A DNA stretch of 64,000 nt from Flavisericum labens (GCF_045446075.1 NZ_JBJJBQ010000002.1:496001-560000); one strand, 5' to 3'. Numbered from the stretch's first letter, positions 1 to 9,586 are shown. The notes: generated by a model from the sequence alone, not told the origin. Numbers and translations: made by a program.

Positions 1-1287
1 GAATTTCTTATCGGCATCTTTCGGTAATTTTTTGTTCTCTGAAAACAACGAAAGCAGGTTTTTGTTATTCCAAATAGGTTTACCGTCTTTTCGCCAGCAA
101 ATCTCAATAGACCAGCGGGGAAGTGGCTCTCCGGGATACCATTTACCCTGCGCTTGATGCAAAACGCCACCTTTTCCAAATTCGTCAAATAACCGTGCTG
201 ATAGGTCTCTAGCCAATTCACGTTTGTGTTCTCCATCGGCATCGGTATTCCATTCGGGCGATTCCATATCATCAATAGAGACAAATGTCGGCTCGCCTCC
301 CATGGTTAAACGTACATCACCCTTTTCTAGTTCTTCTTCAACTTTATATCCTAAATTGTAAATGGCATTCCATTGCTCTTCTGTGTAAGGCTTTGTTACC
401 CTGGGTGATTCAAAAATTCGTTTTACAGAATTTTCAAAAAAGAATTCTGTTTCACAAACATCGGTCATTCCAGATACAGGAGCCGCACTCTCAAAAGACG
501 GTGTACATGCTAAGGGGATATGCCCTTCACCAGCCAATAGACCAGAAGTGGCATCAAAACCAATCCAACCAGCACCAGGAATGTAAACCTCCGCCCAGGC
601 GTGTAAATCGGTAAAATCTTCTTCAGGTCCAGAAGGGCCGTCCAACGATTTTTCATCAGATTTTAACTGTACCAAATAACCCGATACAAAACGGGCACCA
701 TATCCTAAATGACGCAGAATCTGCACAAATAACCATGCGTAATCTCTACATGATCCGTTTTTTTGCCCAAGTGTTTGTTCGCATGTTTGCACACCGGGGT
801 CCATTCGAATATTATAATTTAAAAACTCATATATTTTTCGGTTGATGTCAATTAAAAAATAAATGGTTTTTCTTGGTGATAAATCAACAGTTTTAAGAAA
901 TTCCTGTAAAAGTGGGCCGTTGTCGGTAATCTCTAAATAGGGCAGTAATTCTTTTTTTGTTGTATCCAGATACTGAAACGGGTATTCTTCAGCATATTTT
1001 TCAACAAAAAAGTCAAACGGATTTATGGTTTTTAAGTCAGCTATAATTTCAACATCAACAGAAAGCTCTTTGGTTTTTTCAGGAAAGGTCAATCGAGCTA
1101 AATAATTTCCAAAAGGGTCTTGTTGCCAGTTAAAAAAATGATTTTCTGGTTTTATTTTTATGGAATAGGCTTCAATGGGTGTTCTGCTGTGTGGAGCGGG
1201 GCGAAGTCTGAAAATATGTGGAGATAATGAAACTAAACGGTCGTATTTATATAAAGTTTTATGGGAAATAACAATTTTTAAAGCCAT
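1..1287 (-). CDS. Transglutaminase-like protein with DUF2126-type region (partial, C-terminus outside window)
   Basis: The open frame runs from an ATG at 1287 to the window edge, giving 429 residues of a longer protein. The first ~100 residues match the bacterial transglutaminase N-terminal region. The transglutaminase core follows: Cys180 in GSCRDYAW, then a His in DLHAWAEVY and an Asp in WIGFDATSG, which make up a complete Cys-His-Asp triad. From about residue 325 (VRLTMGGEPTFVS) the sequence resembles the start of the DUF2126 region, which in this family takes the total length to about 1,100 residues. Such proteins are cytoplasmic and usually sit beside alpha-E/circularly permuted ATP-grasp genes in a putative peptide-ligation system; those partners would lie to the left of the window. 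Family call is firm; the substrate is unknown. Confidence 0.85.
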   Translation of the reverse strand, partial: MALKIVISHKTLYKYDRLVSLSPHIFRLRPAPHSRTPIEAYSIKIKPENHFFNWQQDPFGNYLARLTFPEKTKELSVDVEIIADLKTINPFDFFVEKYAEEYPFQYLDTTKKELLPYLEITDNGPLLQEFLKTVDLSPRKTIYFLIDINRKIYEFLNYNIRMDPGVQTCEQTLGQKNGSCRDYAWLFVQILRHLGYGARFVSGYLVQLKSDEKSLDGPSGPEEDFTDLHAWAEVYIPGAGWIGFDATSGLLAGEGHIPLACTPSFESAAPVSGMTDVCETEFFFENSVKRIFESPRVTKPYTEEQWNAIYNLGYKVEEELEKGDVRLTMGGEPTFVSIDDMESPEWNTDADGEHKRELARDLSARLFDEFGKGGVLHQAQGKWYPGEPLPRWSIEICWRKDGKPIWNNKNLLSLFSENKKLPKDADKKF

Positions 1288-1489
1288 GAAAAGATTGATT
1301 TATTGCAGATATACTTTTATAAAAATACACTAAATTTTAGCATAATTTGTACTCTTCGGAATTTCGTTTAAATATTATTTAGATTTTCACTATTGCATTT
1401 TAAAACAGTGATATTAATAATTTTAAGGTTAATTTTTTTTAAATTCTTAATAAACAAAATAGTGCTTAAAAAGTTAAAAACCTTCTTTT

Positions 1490-2530
1490 TTATGAATCGT
1501 AAACTCTGTTTTCTTGCTCATTCACCCTAATAAATGTGGTGCGCTTGGTGAGTTCCTTTAATCTTGATGCTCCAACATAAGTGCAAGTACTGCGCAAACC
1601 ACCCAAAATATCCTGTAAAGTGTTTTCAACCAATCCTTTGTATGGTACTTCTACTGTTTTGCCTTCGCTGGCACGGTAATTAGCCACACCACCAATATGT
1701 TTATTCATGGCTGTAGAAGAACTCATGCCATAGAATTTACGGAATGGTTTTCCGTTTTTTTCAATCATTTCACCACCACTTTCATCGTGGCCTGCCAACA
1801 TGCCACCCAACATTACAAAATCTGCTCCAGCACCGAAAGCCTTGGCAATATCGCCTGGCGAGGCACAACCTCCATCACTGATAATCTGTCCGCCCAAGCC
1901 ATGGGCCGCATCTGCACATTCTATAATGGCCGAAAGCTGGGGGTAACCTACTCCCGTTTTTACACGTGTGGTACAAACCGAACCCGGACCAATACCAACT
2001 TTAACAATATCGGCACCCGACAGCAATAGCTCTTCAACCATTTCGCCCGTAACCACATTACCGGCAATAATTACTTTTTCGGGGTATTGTTCTCTGGTTT
2101 GTTTTACAAAATGGGCAAAATGCTCAGAATAACCATTGGCCACATCAATACAGATAAATTTTAAACGCGGATGGATTTTAAAAATTTGGGCTAGCTTATT
2201 GGAATCTTGTTTGCTAATTCCAGTACTAACGGCGATGTAGTTTTCTGCATTTTCAGGTAAACTGGCTAAAAATACGCCCCAATCATCTGTGGAGTAATGT
2301 TTGTGTACGGCAGTAAATAACTTTTTATCTGATAGGGCATTGGCCATGTTAAAAGTGCCAACCGTATCCATATTTGCAGCCATAATAGGAATACCTTGCC
2401 ATAAAATAGGACTATGTAAAAATTTAAATTCTCTTTCCAAAGTTACCTCAGATCGACTTTTTAAGGTTGAGCGTTTTGGCCTAATCATAACATCTTTAAA
2501 CCCTAATTTTATATCGTATTCAATCCTCAT
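1490..2530 (-). CDS. guaC: GMP reductase
   Basis: A 346-residue TIM-barrel enzyme of the IMPDH/GMP reductase family. It converts GMP to IMP with NADPH in purine salvage. The N-terminus (RIEYDIKLGFKDVMIRPKRS) is typical of GuaC rather than GuaB, there is no CBS insert, and the length matches E. coli GuaC. The catalytic loop GIGPGSVCTTR carries the nucleophile Cys186, the same residue number as in E. coli, followed by the GVGYPQLSAI strand. It stands alone, divergent from the histidine kinase gene across about 120 bp. No purine riboswitch was recognised upstream. GuaC and the related IMP dehydrogenase are separated by the motifs above, so the assignment is secure. Confidence 0.95.
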   Translation of the reverse strand: MRIEYDIKLGFKDVMIRPKRSTLKSRSEVTLEREFKFLHSPILWQGIPIMAANMDTVGTFNMANALSDKKLFTAVHKHYSTDDWGVFLASLPENAENYIAVSTGISKQDSNKLAQIFKIHPRLKFICIDVANGYSEHFAHFVKQTREQYPEKVIIAGNVVTGEMVEELLLSGADIVKVGIGPGSVCTTRVKTGVGYPQLSAIIECADAAHGLGGQIISDGGCASPGDIAKAFGAGADFVMLGGMLAGHDESGGEMIEKNGKPFRKFYGMSSSTAMNKHIGGVANYRASEGKTVEVPYKGLVENTLQDILGGLRSTCTYVGASRLKELTKRTTFIRVNEQENRVYDS

Positions 2531-2615
2531 TTTTTAAATATTAATAGTTAACTTATTCTAGTATAAAAGTAGTTAAATTTAAAATAATCGATTAGGGTAT
2601 TTGCGTATTAATGTC

Positions 2616-2646
2616 TTGCTATTTCACATAATTATAAATAAGTTTG
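2616..2646 (+). promoter_or_regulatory. Bacteroidota-type promoter of the hybrid kinase gene
   Basis: TTG at 2616-2618, a 20-nt spacer and TAAGTTTG at 2639-2646 fit the flavobacterial consensus TTG-N17-23-TAnnTTTG. Transcription would begin around 2650-2653. The message is then leaderless if translation starts at the ATG at 2651, or has about a 10-nt leader if it starts at Met5 (2663). A 10-bp palindrome, TAATCGATTA, lies at 2585-2594 between this promoter and guaC. The match is to consensus only. Confidence 0.5.
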
Positions 2647-2650
2647 TTTA

Positions 2651-4075
2651 ATGCGTCAATCTATGAATTTCCTGTCAAAATTTATAAAATCCATAAAAGT
2701 GAAAAGGAAGTTGTCCATTTTCATTTTTATATCTATTGCCGCTATTCTTTTACTTGGATACGCCTTTATCGACGAAAAAATTTATGCCAATAGTGTTGCA
2801 CTATTTTTATTTGTAATAACCATTATACAGGTTTTTGGTTTGCAGTATTTTTTGAAAAGCCACTTGAAAAGCGAGGTTATAAAATCGAATTTAAAATATA
2901 GAATTGAGGAAATCAAGGAAGAACTGGAGATTGCCGATAATATAGCCAGCGATAAATCGGTTTATTTAGCTAATATGAGCTACGAGGCGCGCACGCCGTT
3001 GAGTACGGTTTTGGGGATGCTAAATATGTTGAAACAAAGCGATTTGACCGAAGATCAGAGAGCGCAAGTGGAGATTGCTCAATACTCTTCGCAACATTTA
3101 TTGCAATTGGTAAATATGATAACGGACAACTCTGATGTCGAATCTGGAGGTGTCACCTTAAAAATGACAACTATAGATTTAAGGTCTGATTTAACCAAAT
3201 TATTTAAGGTTTTTGAGTATCAAGCTTGGGAAAAAGGCTTAGAATTTAGTTATACCTTTTTACCTCATGATAAAAACAAGTTTTTGCTTATTGGAGATAC
3301 AGCAAGAATTCAGCAAATACTCATAAATTTAATTAACAATGCCATAAAGTTCACTAATTCCGGGAAAGTTTCTGTGATTGTTGACCAAACGGTGGGTATT
3401 AAAGATGATCAGATTATAGCTTTTTACATAAAGGATACGGGAGTAGGCATGCGGCCTAACGAAGCTAAAAAGATACTGGATAATTCTGAAGAATCTATAG
3501 CTAGTCCGATTTTAAAGGATTATCGAGGAAGAGGGATTGGATTGTCCATTTCCAATAAACTTGTAAAACTTATGGGTGGTCAATTGAAATTGGAAAGTAA
3601 AGAAAACGAAGGCTCTACGTTTTACTTCAGCTTACAGCTTAAAAAGACATTAAACCTAAAGATAGAAGAAGAGATAAGCAATCCAGTATTGATGGAAAAG
3701 TTAAATGTACTGGTAGCAGAAGATAATAGGACTAACCAAAAGGTGATTAAATTTTTACTTGAAGAGCAAGGAGCCGATTGCACGTTTGCAAAAAATGGGT
3801 TAGAGGCTGTAGAACTCTATAAAATTTTAGATTTCGATATTATTTTCATGGATATTTATATGCCCGATATGGATGGTTACCAAGCCGCAAAATTTATAAA
3901 AGAAACAGATAAATATACCGTTAAGAAAACTCCAATTATAGCTGTTTCAGCCAGTGCTTTTGAGGAAGATATAAATAGTGCCAAACTCGCCGGAATTGAC
4001 GACTTTTTAGCAAAACCTATAGAAGGAGAGATACTAAAGCAATTGTTGCTAAAGCACTCCAAGCAAAGTGTATAA
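2651..4075 (+). CDS. Hybrid histidine kinase-like protein with degenerate H-box and a receiver domain
   Basis: 474 residues. Two membrane segments lie at about 22-40 and 48-68, then a coiled linker, a HisKA-like helix (~103-160), a HATPase domain (~175-330) and a receiver domain (~351-470). The H-box reads NMSYEARTPLS, so the phospho-accepting His is Tyr111 (TAC at 2981-2983). The ATPase domain looks intact: N-box LINNAIKFT, G1 DTGVGM and G2 GRGIGLSIS. The receiver keeps acidic EDN, phospho-acceptor Asp401 (MDIYMPDMDG) and Lys455. No periplasmic sensor domain is visible. It cannot autophosphorylate in the usual way. It may act as a receiver scaffold or phosphatase, or trans-phosphorylate through a partner. 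Met5 (2663) is an equally good start given the promoter position. Confidence 0.88.
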   Translation: MRQSMNFLSKFIKSIKVKRKLSIFIFISIAAILLLGYAFIDEKIYANSVALFLFVITIIQVFGLQYFLKSHLKSEVIKSNLKYRIEEIKEELEIADNIASDKSVYLANMSYEARTPLSTVLGMLNMLKQSDLTEDQRAQVEIAQYSSQHLLQLVNMITDNSDVESGGVTLKMTTIDLRSDLTKLFKVFEYQAWEKGLEFSYTFLPHDKNKFLLIGDTARIQQILINLINNAIKFTNSGKVSVIVDQTVGIKDDQIIAFYIKDTGVGMRPNEAKKILDNSEESIASPILKDYRGRGIGLSISNKLVKLMGGQLKLESKENEGSTFYFSLQLKKTLNLKIEEEISNPVLMEKLNVLVAEDNRTNQKVIKFLLEEQGADCTFAKNGLEAVELYKILDFDIIFMDIYMPDMDGYQAAKFIKETDKYTVKKTPIIAVSASAFEEDINSAKLAGIDDFLAKPIEGEILKQLLLKHSKQSV

Positions 4076-4091
4076 ATTGAAAATTAATATA

Positions 4092-4961
4092 CTACTTTCT
4101 ATGTTTCCAGCGTTTGTGGGTCCAAAAATAGTATTCTGGCGCTTTATGAATTTGCTTTTCAACTTCTTGCAAAAACATATCGGTTAATTCATAATTCTTG
4201 TATACATTAGAATCTTCAGCGAGTATCTTAATTTCAGCTTCATAATGTCCGCGTTTTACTTTATTGACTTTTAGGTAAGCCGTAGAAAAATCTAATTTTT
4301 TGGCCAAACGTTCTGCACCAGTAAAACAAGGAACTTCAATACCCATAAATGTGCTCCAATGCACTTCGTTTCTCAATCGTGGCGATTGGTCGCTTAAAAA
4401 ACCGGTGATCGTTTTAATACCGTGGCTCTCTTGTTCCGTAATGGTACTGATTGTTTCTTTGGTACTTATAAGTGTGGTGTTGAATTTAGAACGAATGTCT
4501 CTAACCAATTTATCAAAATGCTTATTGGCCAGTTTTTTGTAAACCGCATATCCTTTATAGTTAATATAATTTTGTAAAACGATAGACCACTCCCAACTGG
4601 CATAATGGCCAAAAATAAGGATTATACTTTTGTTGAGTTTTTCCAATCGTTTTAATTCTTCGGGGTTGGTGATTTCAAAGCGCGTTTTTAATGATTTTTT
4701 AGAGATAGTCATGGTTTTTGCCATTTCTAGAAACATATCGCATAAATGTCTATAAAACTTCTTTTTTATTGTGGTTATTTCTTTTTCAGATTTATTAGGA
4801 AACACCAATTTTAGGTTATCGGTTACTACTTTTTTTCTGTAGCCAATAATGTAGTAAAGTAGTAAGTATAGGGCATCCGAAACCAAATAGAGCAATTTAA
4901 AAGGTAAGATGGAAATAATCCATAAAAACGGATAAACTAGAATATAAACTAGAAATTGCAT
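4092..4961 (-). CDS. LpxL/HtrB-type lipid A biosynthesis acyltransferase
   Basis: 289 residues with an N-terminal hydrophobic anchor (about 1-40), then the lysophospholipid/lipid A acyltransferase fold. The catalytic HX4E motif is His119 to Glu124 in FGHYASWEWS. Members of this family transfer an acyl chain from acyl-ACP to lipid A precursors at the inner face of the inner membrane; in Bacteroidota they may also make other acylated lipids. The length is close to the usual 290-310 residues. It converges on the kinase gene with only 16 bp between stops and is divergent from the rhomboid gene. The family is secure, the exact acceptor is not. Confidence 0.88.
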   Translation of the reverse strand: MQFLVYILVYPFLWIISILPFKLLYLVSDALYLLLYYIIGYRKKVVTDNLKLVFPNKSEKEITTIKKKFYRHLCDMFLEMAKTMTISKKSLKTRFEITNPEELKRLEKLNKSIILIFGHYASWEWSIVLQNYINYKGYAVYKKLANKHFDKLVRDIRSKFNTTLISTKETISTITEQESHGIKTITGFLSDQSPRLRNEVHWSTFMGIEVPCFTGAERLAKKLDFSTAYLKVNKVKRGHYEAEIKILAEDSNVYKNYELTDMFLQEVEKQIHKAPEYYFWTHKRWKHRK

Positions 4962-5017
4962 GAATTAATTTTAGATTTGCAAATATATGCTAATTCAAAT
5001 TTAAACGTTTACTATCC

Positions 5018-5668
5018 ATGGGTAAAATAGAAGTTATAACCATCATACTGATTGCTGCAAACGTTATCATTTCTTATAAAGGATTTAACGATTATTCTTT
5101 TTTCGAAAAGTATAAATTTAATGTTGGCGCGGTTAAGCGTGGAGAGCATCTTCGTATTTTTAGTTCTGGGTTTTTACATGTAGATACGCAACATCTACTG
5201 TTTAATATGCTAACACTTTATTTTTTTGCTAATGTGGTTATAGCCCTTTTGAGTACCATGCAATTTATTGTAATTTATTTTGGTAGTTTACTGTTAGGTA
5301 ATTTGTTATCTTTTTATTTCCATAAAAACGAATACCACTACAGTGCTGTTGGTGCCAGTGGCGCAGTTTCAGGAGTAATCTACGCTGCTATTTTGTTAAG
5401 GCCAGATATGAGTTTGTATTTGTTTTTTGTACCCATACCCATTCCTGCTTATGTTTTTGGAATGGGCTATTTATTGTACTCCATTTACGGTATGAAAAAC
5501 CGTATTGGTAATATTGGTCATGATGCTCATTTTGGTGGAGCTGTTGGCGGTTATATTATTACGCTGGGGTTGGCGCCATGGCTTTTCGAAGCTAATCTTT
5601 TGATGGTGGTTTTGTTGGCTATTCCCATTGTAATTTTATTTGTTATGAAGAAAATGGGGAAGTTGTAA
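5018..5668 (+). CDS. Rhomboid-family intramembrane serine protease
   Basis: 216 residues with about six membrane segments, the basic rhomboid core size. The serine nucleophile is Ser114 in GASGAVSG and the catalytic His is His171 in HDAHFGGAVGG. The oxyanion HxxxN pair is His59 and Asn63 in HLLFNM. Rhomboids cleave transmembrane segments of other membrane proteins inside the bilayer; the substrate here is unknown. The gene stands alone between the acyltransferase (divergent) and lon, with about 175 bp before lon. Confidence 0.92.
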   Translation: MGKIEVITIILIAANVIISYKGFNDYSFFEKYKFNVGAVKRGEHLRIFSSGFLHVDTQHLLFNMLTLYFFANVVIALLSTMQFIVIYFGSLLLGNLLSFYFHKNEYHYSAVGASGAVSGVIYAAILLRPDMSLYLFFVPIPIPAYVFGMGYLLYSIYGMKNRIGNIGHDAHFGGAVGGYIITLGLAPWLFEANLLMVVLLAIPIVILFVMKKMGKL

Positions 5669-5805
5669 CTTTTAAGGGAAATTGACTCCGTAAAAATAAG
5701 TATGGCATAGCTATTGACTTTATTAAGAAAATGATTTGATTATAATTTGATAAACCATATAAAATGAAGGGTTTAACAGATTTTTAAATAAACTAAAGAA
5801 CACAG

Positions 5806-5829
5806 CAATCTGTTTTTAATGACAGATTG
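5806..5829. promoter_or_regulatory. Inverted repeat in the lon leader
   Basis: A perfect 8-bp inverted repeat (CAATCTGT / ACAGATTG) with an 8-nt spacer ends 14 bp before the lon start codon. It is laid out like heat-shock operators such as HAIR or CIRCE but does not match either consensus. It could be an operator or an mRNA hairpin near the ribosome binding site. Role inferred from position only. Confidence 0.35.
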
Positions 5830-5843
5830 ACTTAACAAAATAT

Positions 5844-8294
5844 ATGAAGAAATCGAATATCATGAATCTTGACAGTTTGTCATTGCAGGAATTTGACGAA
5901 AATGCAGAGTTAATTCCGTTGATGACTCCAGAAGATGAAGAAGCCATAAACAACGAGGAGCTCCCTGAAACCTTACCTATTCTATCGTTACGAAATACAG
6001 TATTGTTTCCTGGCGTGGTGATTCCTATTACGGCTGGCAGAGATCAATCCATAAAACTGATTAACGATGCCAATAAAGGCGGGAAAGTAATTGGCGTAGT
6101 AGCCCAAAAGGATGAAGATGTTGAAAAACCATCAGCAAAAGACATTCATGAAACGGGTACCGTCGCTAGAATTTTACGCGTTTTAAAAATGCCTGATGGT
6201 AACGTAACGGTAATTATTCAGGGTAAAAAGCGTTTTAAGGTAGCCGAAGTGATTACCGAAGAACCATACATGAACGCTACGATTCGCGATATTCCTGAAG
6301 CCAAACCGGCTCAAAAAAACAAAGAATTTTCAGCCATTATCGATTCCATTAAGGATTTGGCTTTGGAGATTATTAAGGAAAGTCCGAATATACCTAGTGA
6401 GGCTTCCTTTGCTATAAAGAACATTGAAAGCAATTCGTTCTTGGTAAATTTTGTGTCCTCAAACATGAATCTTACTGTAAACGAAAAACAGGAGCTTTTA
6501 GAGATAAACGATTTGAAAAAGCGTGCTTTGGCGACTCTAAAATACATGAATGTCGAGTTTCAGAAATTAGAACTTAAAAACGACATCCAGTCTAAAGTTC
6601 AAATGGATATGAGCCAACAGCAGCGCGAGTATTTCCTTCACCAACAGATGAAAACTATCCAAGAAGAATTGGGGGGTGTGAGCCACGATAGTGAGATTGA
6701 GGAAATGCGCATTAAGGCTAAAGACAAAAAATGGGACGAAAAAGTAGCCAAGCATTTTGAAAAGGAAATAGCTAAAATGCAACGCATGAACCCTCAAGTG
6801 GCGGAGTATTCCATACAACGAAACTATTTAGAGTTGTTTCTGGATTTGCCATGGAATGAGTTTAGCAAAGACAAGTTCGACTTAAAACGGGCCATGAAAA
6901 TCTTGAATAGAGATCATTTTGGATTGGAAGATGTAAAGCGAAGAATTATAGAATATCTTGCTGTTTTAAAGCTTAGAAACGATATGAAATCGCCCATTCT
7001 GTGTTTGTACGGTCCTCCTGGAGTAGGTAAAACATCATTGGGGAAATCTATTGCTGAGGCTTTGGGCCGTGAGTATGTGCGAATGTCTTTGGGTGGTTTG
7101 CGTGATGAAGCGGAAATCCGAGGTCATAGAAAAACCTATATAGGTGCTATGCCCGGGCGAATTATTCAAAGTTTGAAAAAAGCAGGCACATCAAATCCTG
7201 TGTTTGTACTGGACGAGATTGATAAACTTGCTACTTCACATCAAGGTGACCCATCCTCTGCTATGTTAGAGGTATTAGATCCAGAACAGAACAGCGAGTT
7301 CTACGATAATTTCTTGGAGATGGGTTACGACCTTTCTAAGGTTATGTTTATAGCAACGTCAAACAGTTTGTCAACGATTCAGCCTGCGCTGCTCGACAGA
7401 ATGGAAATTATAAACGTTACAGGTTATACCATTGAAGAAAAGGTAGAAATAGCCAAACGCCACCTATTGCCTAAGCAGTTAAAAGAGCATGGTTTATCTG
7501 CAGAACATTTAAAAATAGGTAAACCGCAATTGGAAAAAATAGTGGAGGGCTATACGCGAGAATCTGGTGTTCGTGGTTTAGAAAAACAAATTGCTAAAAT
7601 GGTGCGTCATGCGGCTAAAAATATAGCCATGGAAGAGGACTATAATATTAAGGTGACCAATGAAGATATTATTGAAGTACTTGGCGGTCCAAAATTAGAG
7701 CGTGATAAATACGAAAACAACAATGTTGCAGGAGTGGTTACAGGTTTAGCTTGGACTAGAGTTGGTGGTGATATTTTATTTATAGAATCGATTCTATCAA
7801 AAGGAAAAGGTTTAATGAGTGTTACCGGAAACTTGGGTAAAGTGATGAAAGAATCAGCTACCATAGCTATGGAGTACATCAAATCTAATGCTGATGAGTT
7901 TGGTATCGACTCGGCTGCTTTCGATAATTATAACGTTCATATTCACGTGCCTGAAGGTGCAACACCTAAGGACGGTCCAAGTGCTGGGGTAACGATGTTA
8001 ACGTCATTGGTATCGCTTTTCACACAAAGAAAAGTAAAGAAAAGTTTAGCCATGACAGGTGAAATCACGCTTCGTGGAAAAGTGCTTCCAGTTGGAGGTA
8101 TTAAAGAAAAGATTTTGGCCGCAAAACGTGCCAGGATAAAAGAGATTTTACTTTGTGAAGACAATCGTCGAGATATTGAGGAAATTAAGCCAGAATACTT
8201 AAAAGGGCTAACATTCCATTATGTAACAGATATGAGCGATGTTATTAAATTGGCGCTCACTAATCAAAAAGTTAAAAACGCCAAAAAAATATAA
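5844..8294 (+). CDS. lon: ATP-dependent Lon protease
   Basis: 816 residues. The N-terminal LON substrate-binding domain begins near residue 43 (LPILSLRNTVLFPGVVIP) and is followed by coiled helices. The AAA+ module has Walker A GPPGVGKTS (Lys396) and Walker B VFVLDEIDK. The C-terminal protease domain has the Ser713/Lys756 dyad in KDGPSAGVT and PVGGIKEK, spaced 43 residues as in E. coli Lon. It degrades misfolded and regulatory proteins in the cytoplasm. The ATG at 5844 is kept as the start although Met7 (5862) is possible. An inverted repeat lies in the leader and a strong terminator follows the stop. porQ and cmk lie nearby, a common flavobacterial arrangement. Confidence 0.97.
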   Translation: MKKSNIMNLDSLSLQEFDENAELIPLMTPEDEEAINNEELPETLPILSLRNTVLFPGVVIPITAGRDQSIKLINDANKGGKVIGVVAQKDEDVEKPSAKDIHETGTVARILRVLKMPDGNVTVIIQGKKRFKVAEVITEEPYMNATIRDIPEAKPAQKNKEFSAIIDSIKDLALEIIKESPNIPSEASFAIKNIESNSFLVNFVSSNMNLTVNEKQELLEINDLKKRALATLKYMNVEFQKLELKNDIQSKVQMDMSQQQREYFLHQQMKTIQEELGGVSHDSEIEEMRIKAKDKKWDEKVAKHFEKEIAKMQRMNPQVAEYSIQRNYLELFLDLPWNEFSKDKFDLKRAMKILNRDHFGLEDVKRRIIEYLAVLKLRNDMKSPILCLYGPPGVGKTSLGKSIAEALGREYVRMSLGGLRDEAEIRGHRKTYIGAMPGRIIQSLKKAGTSNPVFVLDEIDKLATSHQGDPSSAMLEVLDPEQNSEFYDNFLEMGYDLSKVMFIATSNSLSTIQPALLDRMEIINVTGYTIEEKVEIAKRHLLPKQLKEHGLSAEHLKIGKPQLEKIVEGYTRESGVRGLEKQIAKMVRHAAKNIAMEEDYNIKVTNEDIIEVLGGPKLERDKYENNNVAGVVTGLAWTRVGGDILFIESILSKGKGLMSVTGNLGKVMKESATIAMEYIKSNADEFGIDSAAFDNYNVHIHVPEGATPKDGPSAGVTMLTSLVSLFTQRKVKKSLAMTGEITLRGKVLPVGGIKEKILAAKRARIKEILLCEDNRRDIEEIKPEYLKGLTFHYVTDMSDVIKLALTNQKVKNAKKI

Positions 8295-8312
8295 ATAAAA
8301 TATAGTTATAAG

Positions 8313-8341
8313 AAACCTCGAAAAGTTTTCGAGGTTTTTTT
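8313..8341 (+). terminator. Intrinsic terminator after lon
   Basis: An 11-bp stem (AACCTCGAAAA / TTTTCGAGGTT) closes on a very tight loop and runs into a T tract. It lies about 20 bp after the lon stop and separates lon from porQ. Confidence 0.85.
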
Positions 8342-8395
8342 GTGATTTAAAATAAATAACTCTTGCTACCGTTTTAAGATAGATTTACTTTCTTT

Positions 8396-9427
8396 GTGTT
8401 CGTAAATATGCTGAAAAAGATTCTCCCATTTTGTTTTCTTGCCCTTACAACTTTGACTATGGCTCAGGTTGGTGGAGAGCATACCTATCAGTTTTTAAAC
8501 TTGGTATCTTCTCCACGTCAAGCTGCTTTAGGAGGAAAAGTGCTCACCAATGTAGATTACGATGTTACCCAAGCCTTGTTCAATCCGGCAACAATAAATG
8601 TTGAAATGGATAATCAATTGGCCTTAAACTACACCAGTTATTTAGGCGGAATTGGTTATGGAACTGCCGCATATGCTTATACAGTTGATAGGCATACGCA
8701 AACCTTTCATGGTGGGATAACTTATATAAATTATGGTTCTTTTGATGGCTATGATGAAGATGGGAATTCTACTGGGACATTTAGCGGAAGTGAAACGGCA
8801 CTTTCATTAGGTTATGCTACTCAAATTGGTTATTCCGATTTTTATTTTGGTGGAAATCTAAAACTGATAACCTCAAAGCTAGAACAATACGGTTCTTTTG
8901 GAGCAGCGATAGATTTAGGTTTGCTTTACATCAATGAAGATATGGATTTCAATGCAGCGCTAGTGGTGAGAAACTTTGGTTCTCAAATCACAACGTATGC
9001 CGGTTTAAATGAATCTTTGCCTTTTGAAGTAGCCTTAGGGATGTCTCAACGATTGGAAAACGTTCCTATCCGTTGGCATGTTACTTTAGAAAACTTACAG
9101 CAATGGCCCATATCTAGGCCTAATCCGGCAAGGACAACCAGTGATCTAAGTGGCAACCAAACTACCGAAAAAATTGGGTTTATCGGTCAAGTGATTCGCC
9201 ATGCTATTGTTGGTGCAGAAGTTTTTCCAGAAGGTGGCTTTAACATCCGAGTTGGATACAATTTCAGAAGGGGTGAAGATTTGAGAATTCAGGACCAACG
9301 CAACTTTTCGGGGCTTTCAGCTGGTATTTCAATTAAAATGAATAAAATGCGTTTTAGTTATACGCACGCCAAATACACGAGTGCAGCCAATTCAAACTTT
9401 TTCGGCTTGCAAATTGATTTGCAGTAG
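8396..9427 (+). CDS. porQ: Type IX secretion system protein PorQ
   Basis: 343 residues with an N-terminal signal peptide ending near TMAQ, then a beta-rich outer-membrane barrel of the PorV/PorQ (FadL-like) type. The opening GGEHTYQFLNLVSSPRQAAL and the FNPATIN motif are characteristic of PorQ. PorQ works with PorU, PorV and PorZ in the surface attachment complex that processes T9SS cargo and links it to the cell surface. The downstream PL1 pectate lyase at 31383 is a likely client. Met5 (8408) would give a cleaner signal peptide and may be the true start. The position between lon and cmk is common in Flavobacteriaceae. Confidence 0.88.
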   Translation: MFVNMLKKILPFCFLALTTLTMAQVGGEHTYQFLNLVSSPRQAALGGKVLTNVDYDVTQALFNPATINVEMDNQLALNYTSYLGGIGYGTAAYAYTVDRHTQTFHGGITYINYGSFDGYDEDGNSTGTFSGSETALSLGYATQIGYSDFYFGGNLKLITSKLEQYGSFGAAIDLGLLYINEDMDFNAALVVRNFGSQITTYAGLNESLPFEVALGMSQRLENVPIRWHVTLENLQQWPISRPNPARTTSDLSGNQTTEKIGFIGQVIRHAIVGAEVFPEGGFNIRVGYNFRRGEDLRIQDQRNFSGLSAGISIKMNKMRFSYTHAKYTSAANSNFFGLQIDLQ

Positions 9428-9530
9428 TAAAGTGCTAGTAAGCGAATCCTAGTTATTTGCTAATACTCCAACCTAAGGGTTTGTACCCATATTATAGCAT
9501 TGGTAGGTAAATGCAAGTGTGTCCATGGGT

Positions 9531-9568
9531 ATAACCACTTCCATCATCTTTTTGATGGAAGTGGTTAT
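9531..9568. terminator. Long perfect hairpin between convergent genes
   Basis: A perfect 16-bp stem (ATAACCACTTCCATCA and its complement) with a 6-nt loop lies between the stops of porQ (+) and the SRPBCC gene (-). It has no strong T tract on either side but is well placed as a bidirectional terminator or mRNA-stabilising end. Confidence 0.6.
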
Positions 9569-9586
9569 CCAAAAATGATTTTGTGT

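Noticed and set aside
285..614. 109-aa open frame on the plus strand
   Set aside because: Antisense to the transglutaminase gene, whose catalytic motifs are intact across the same bases.
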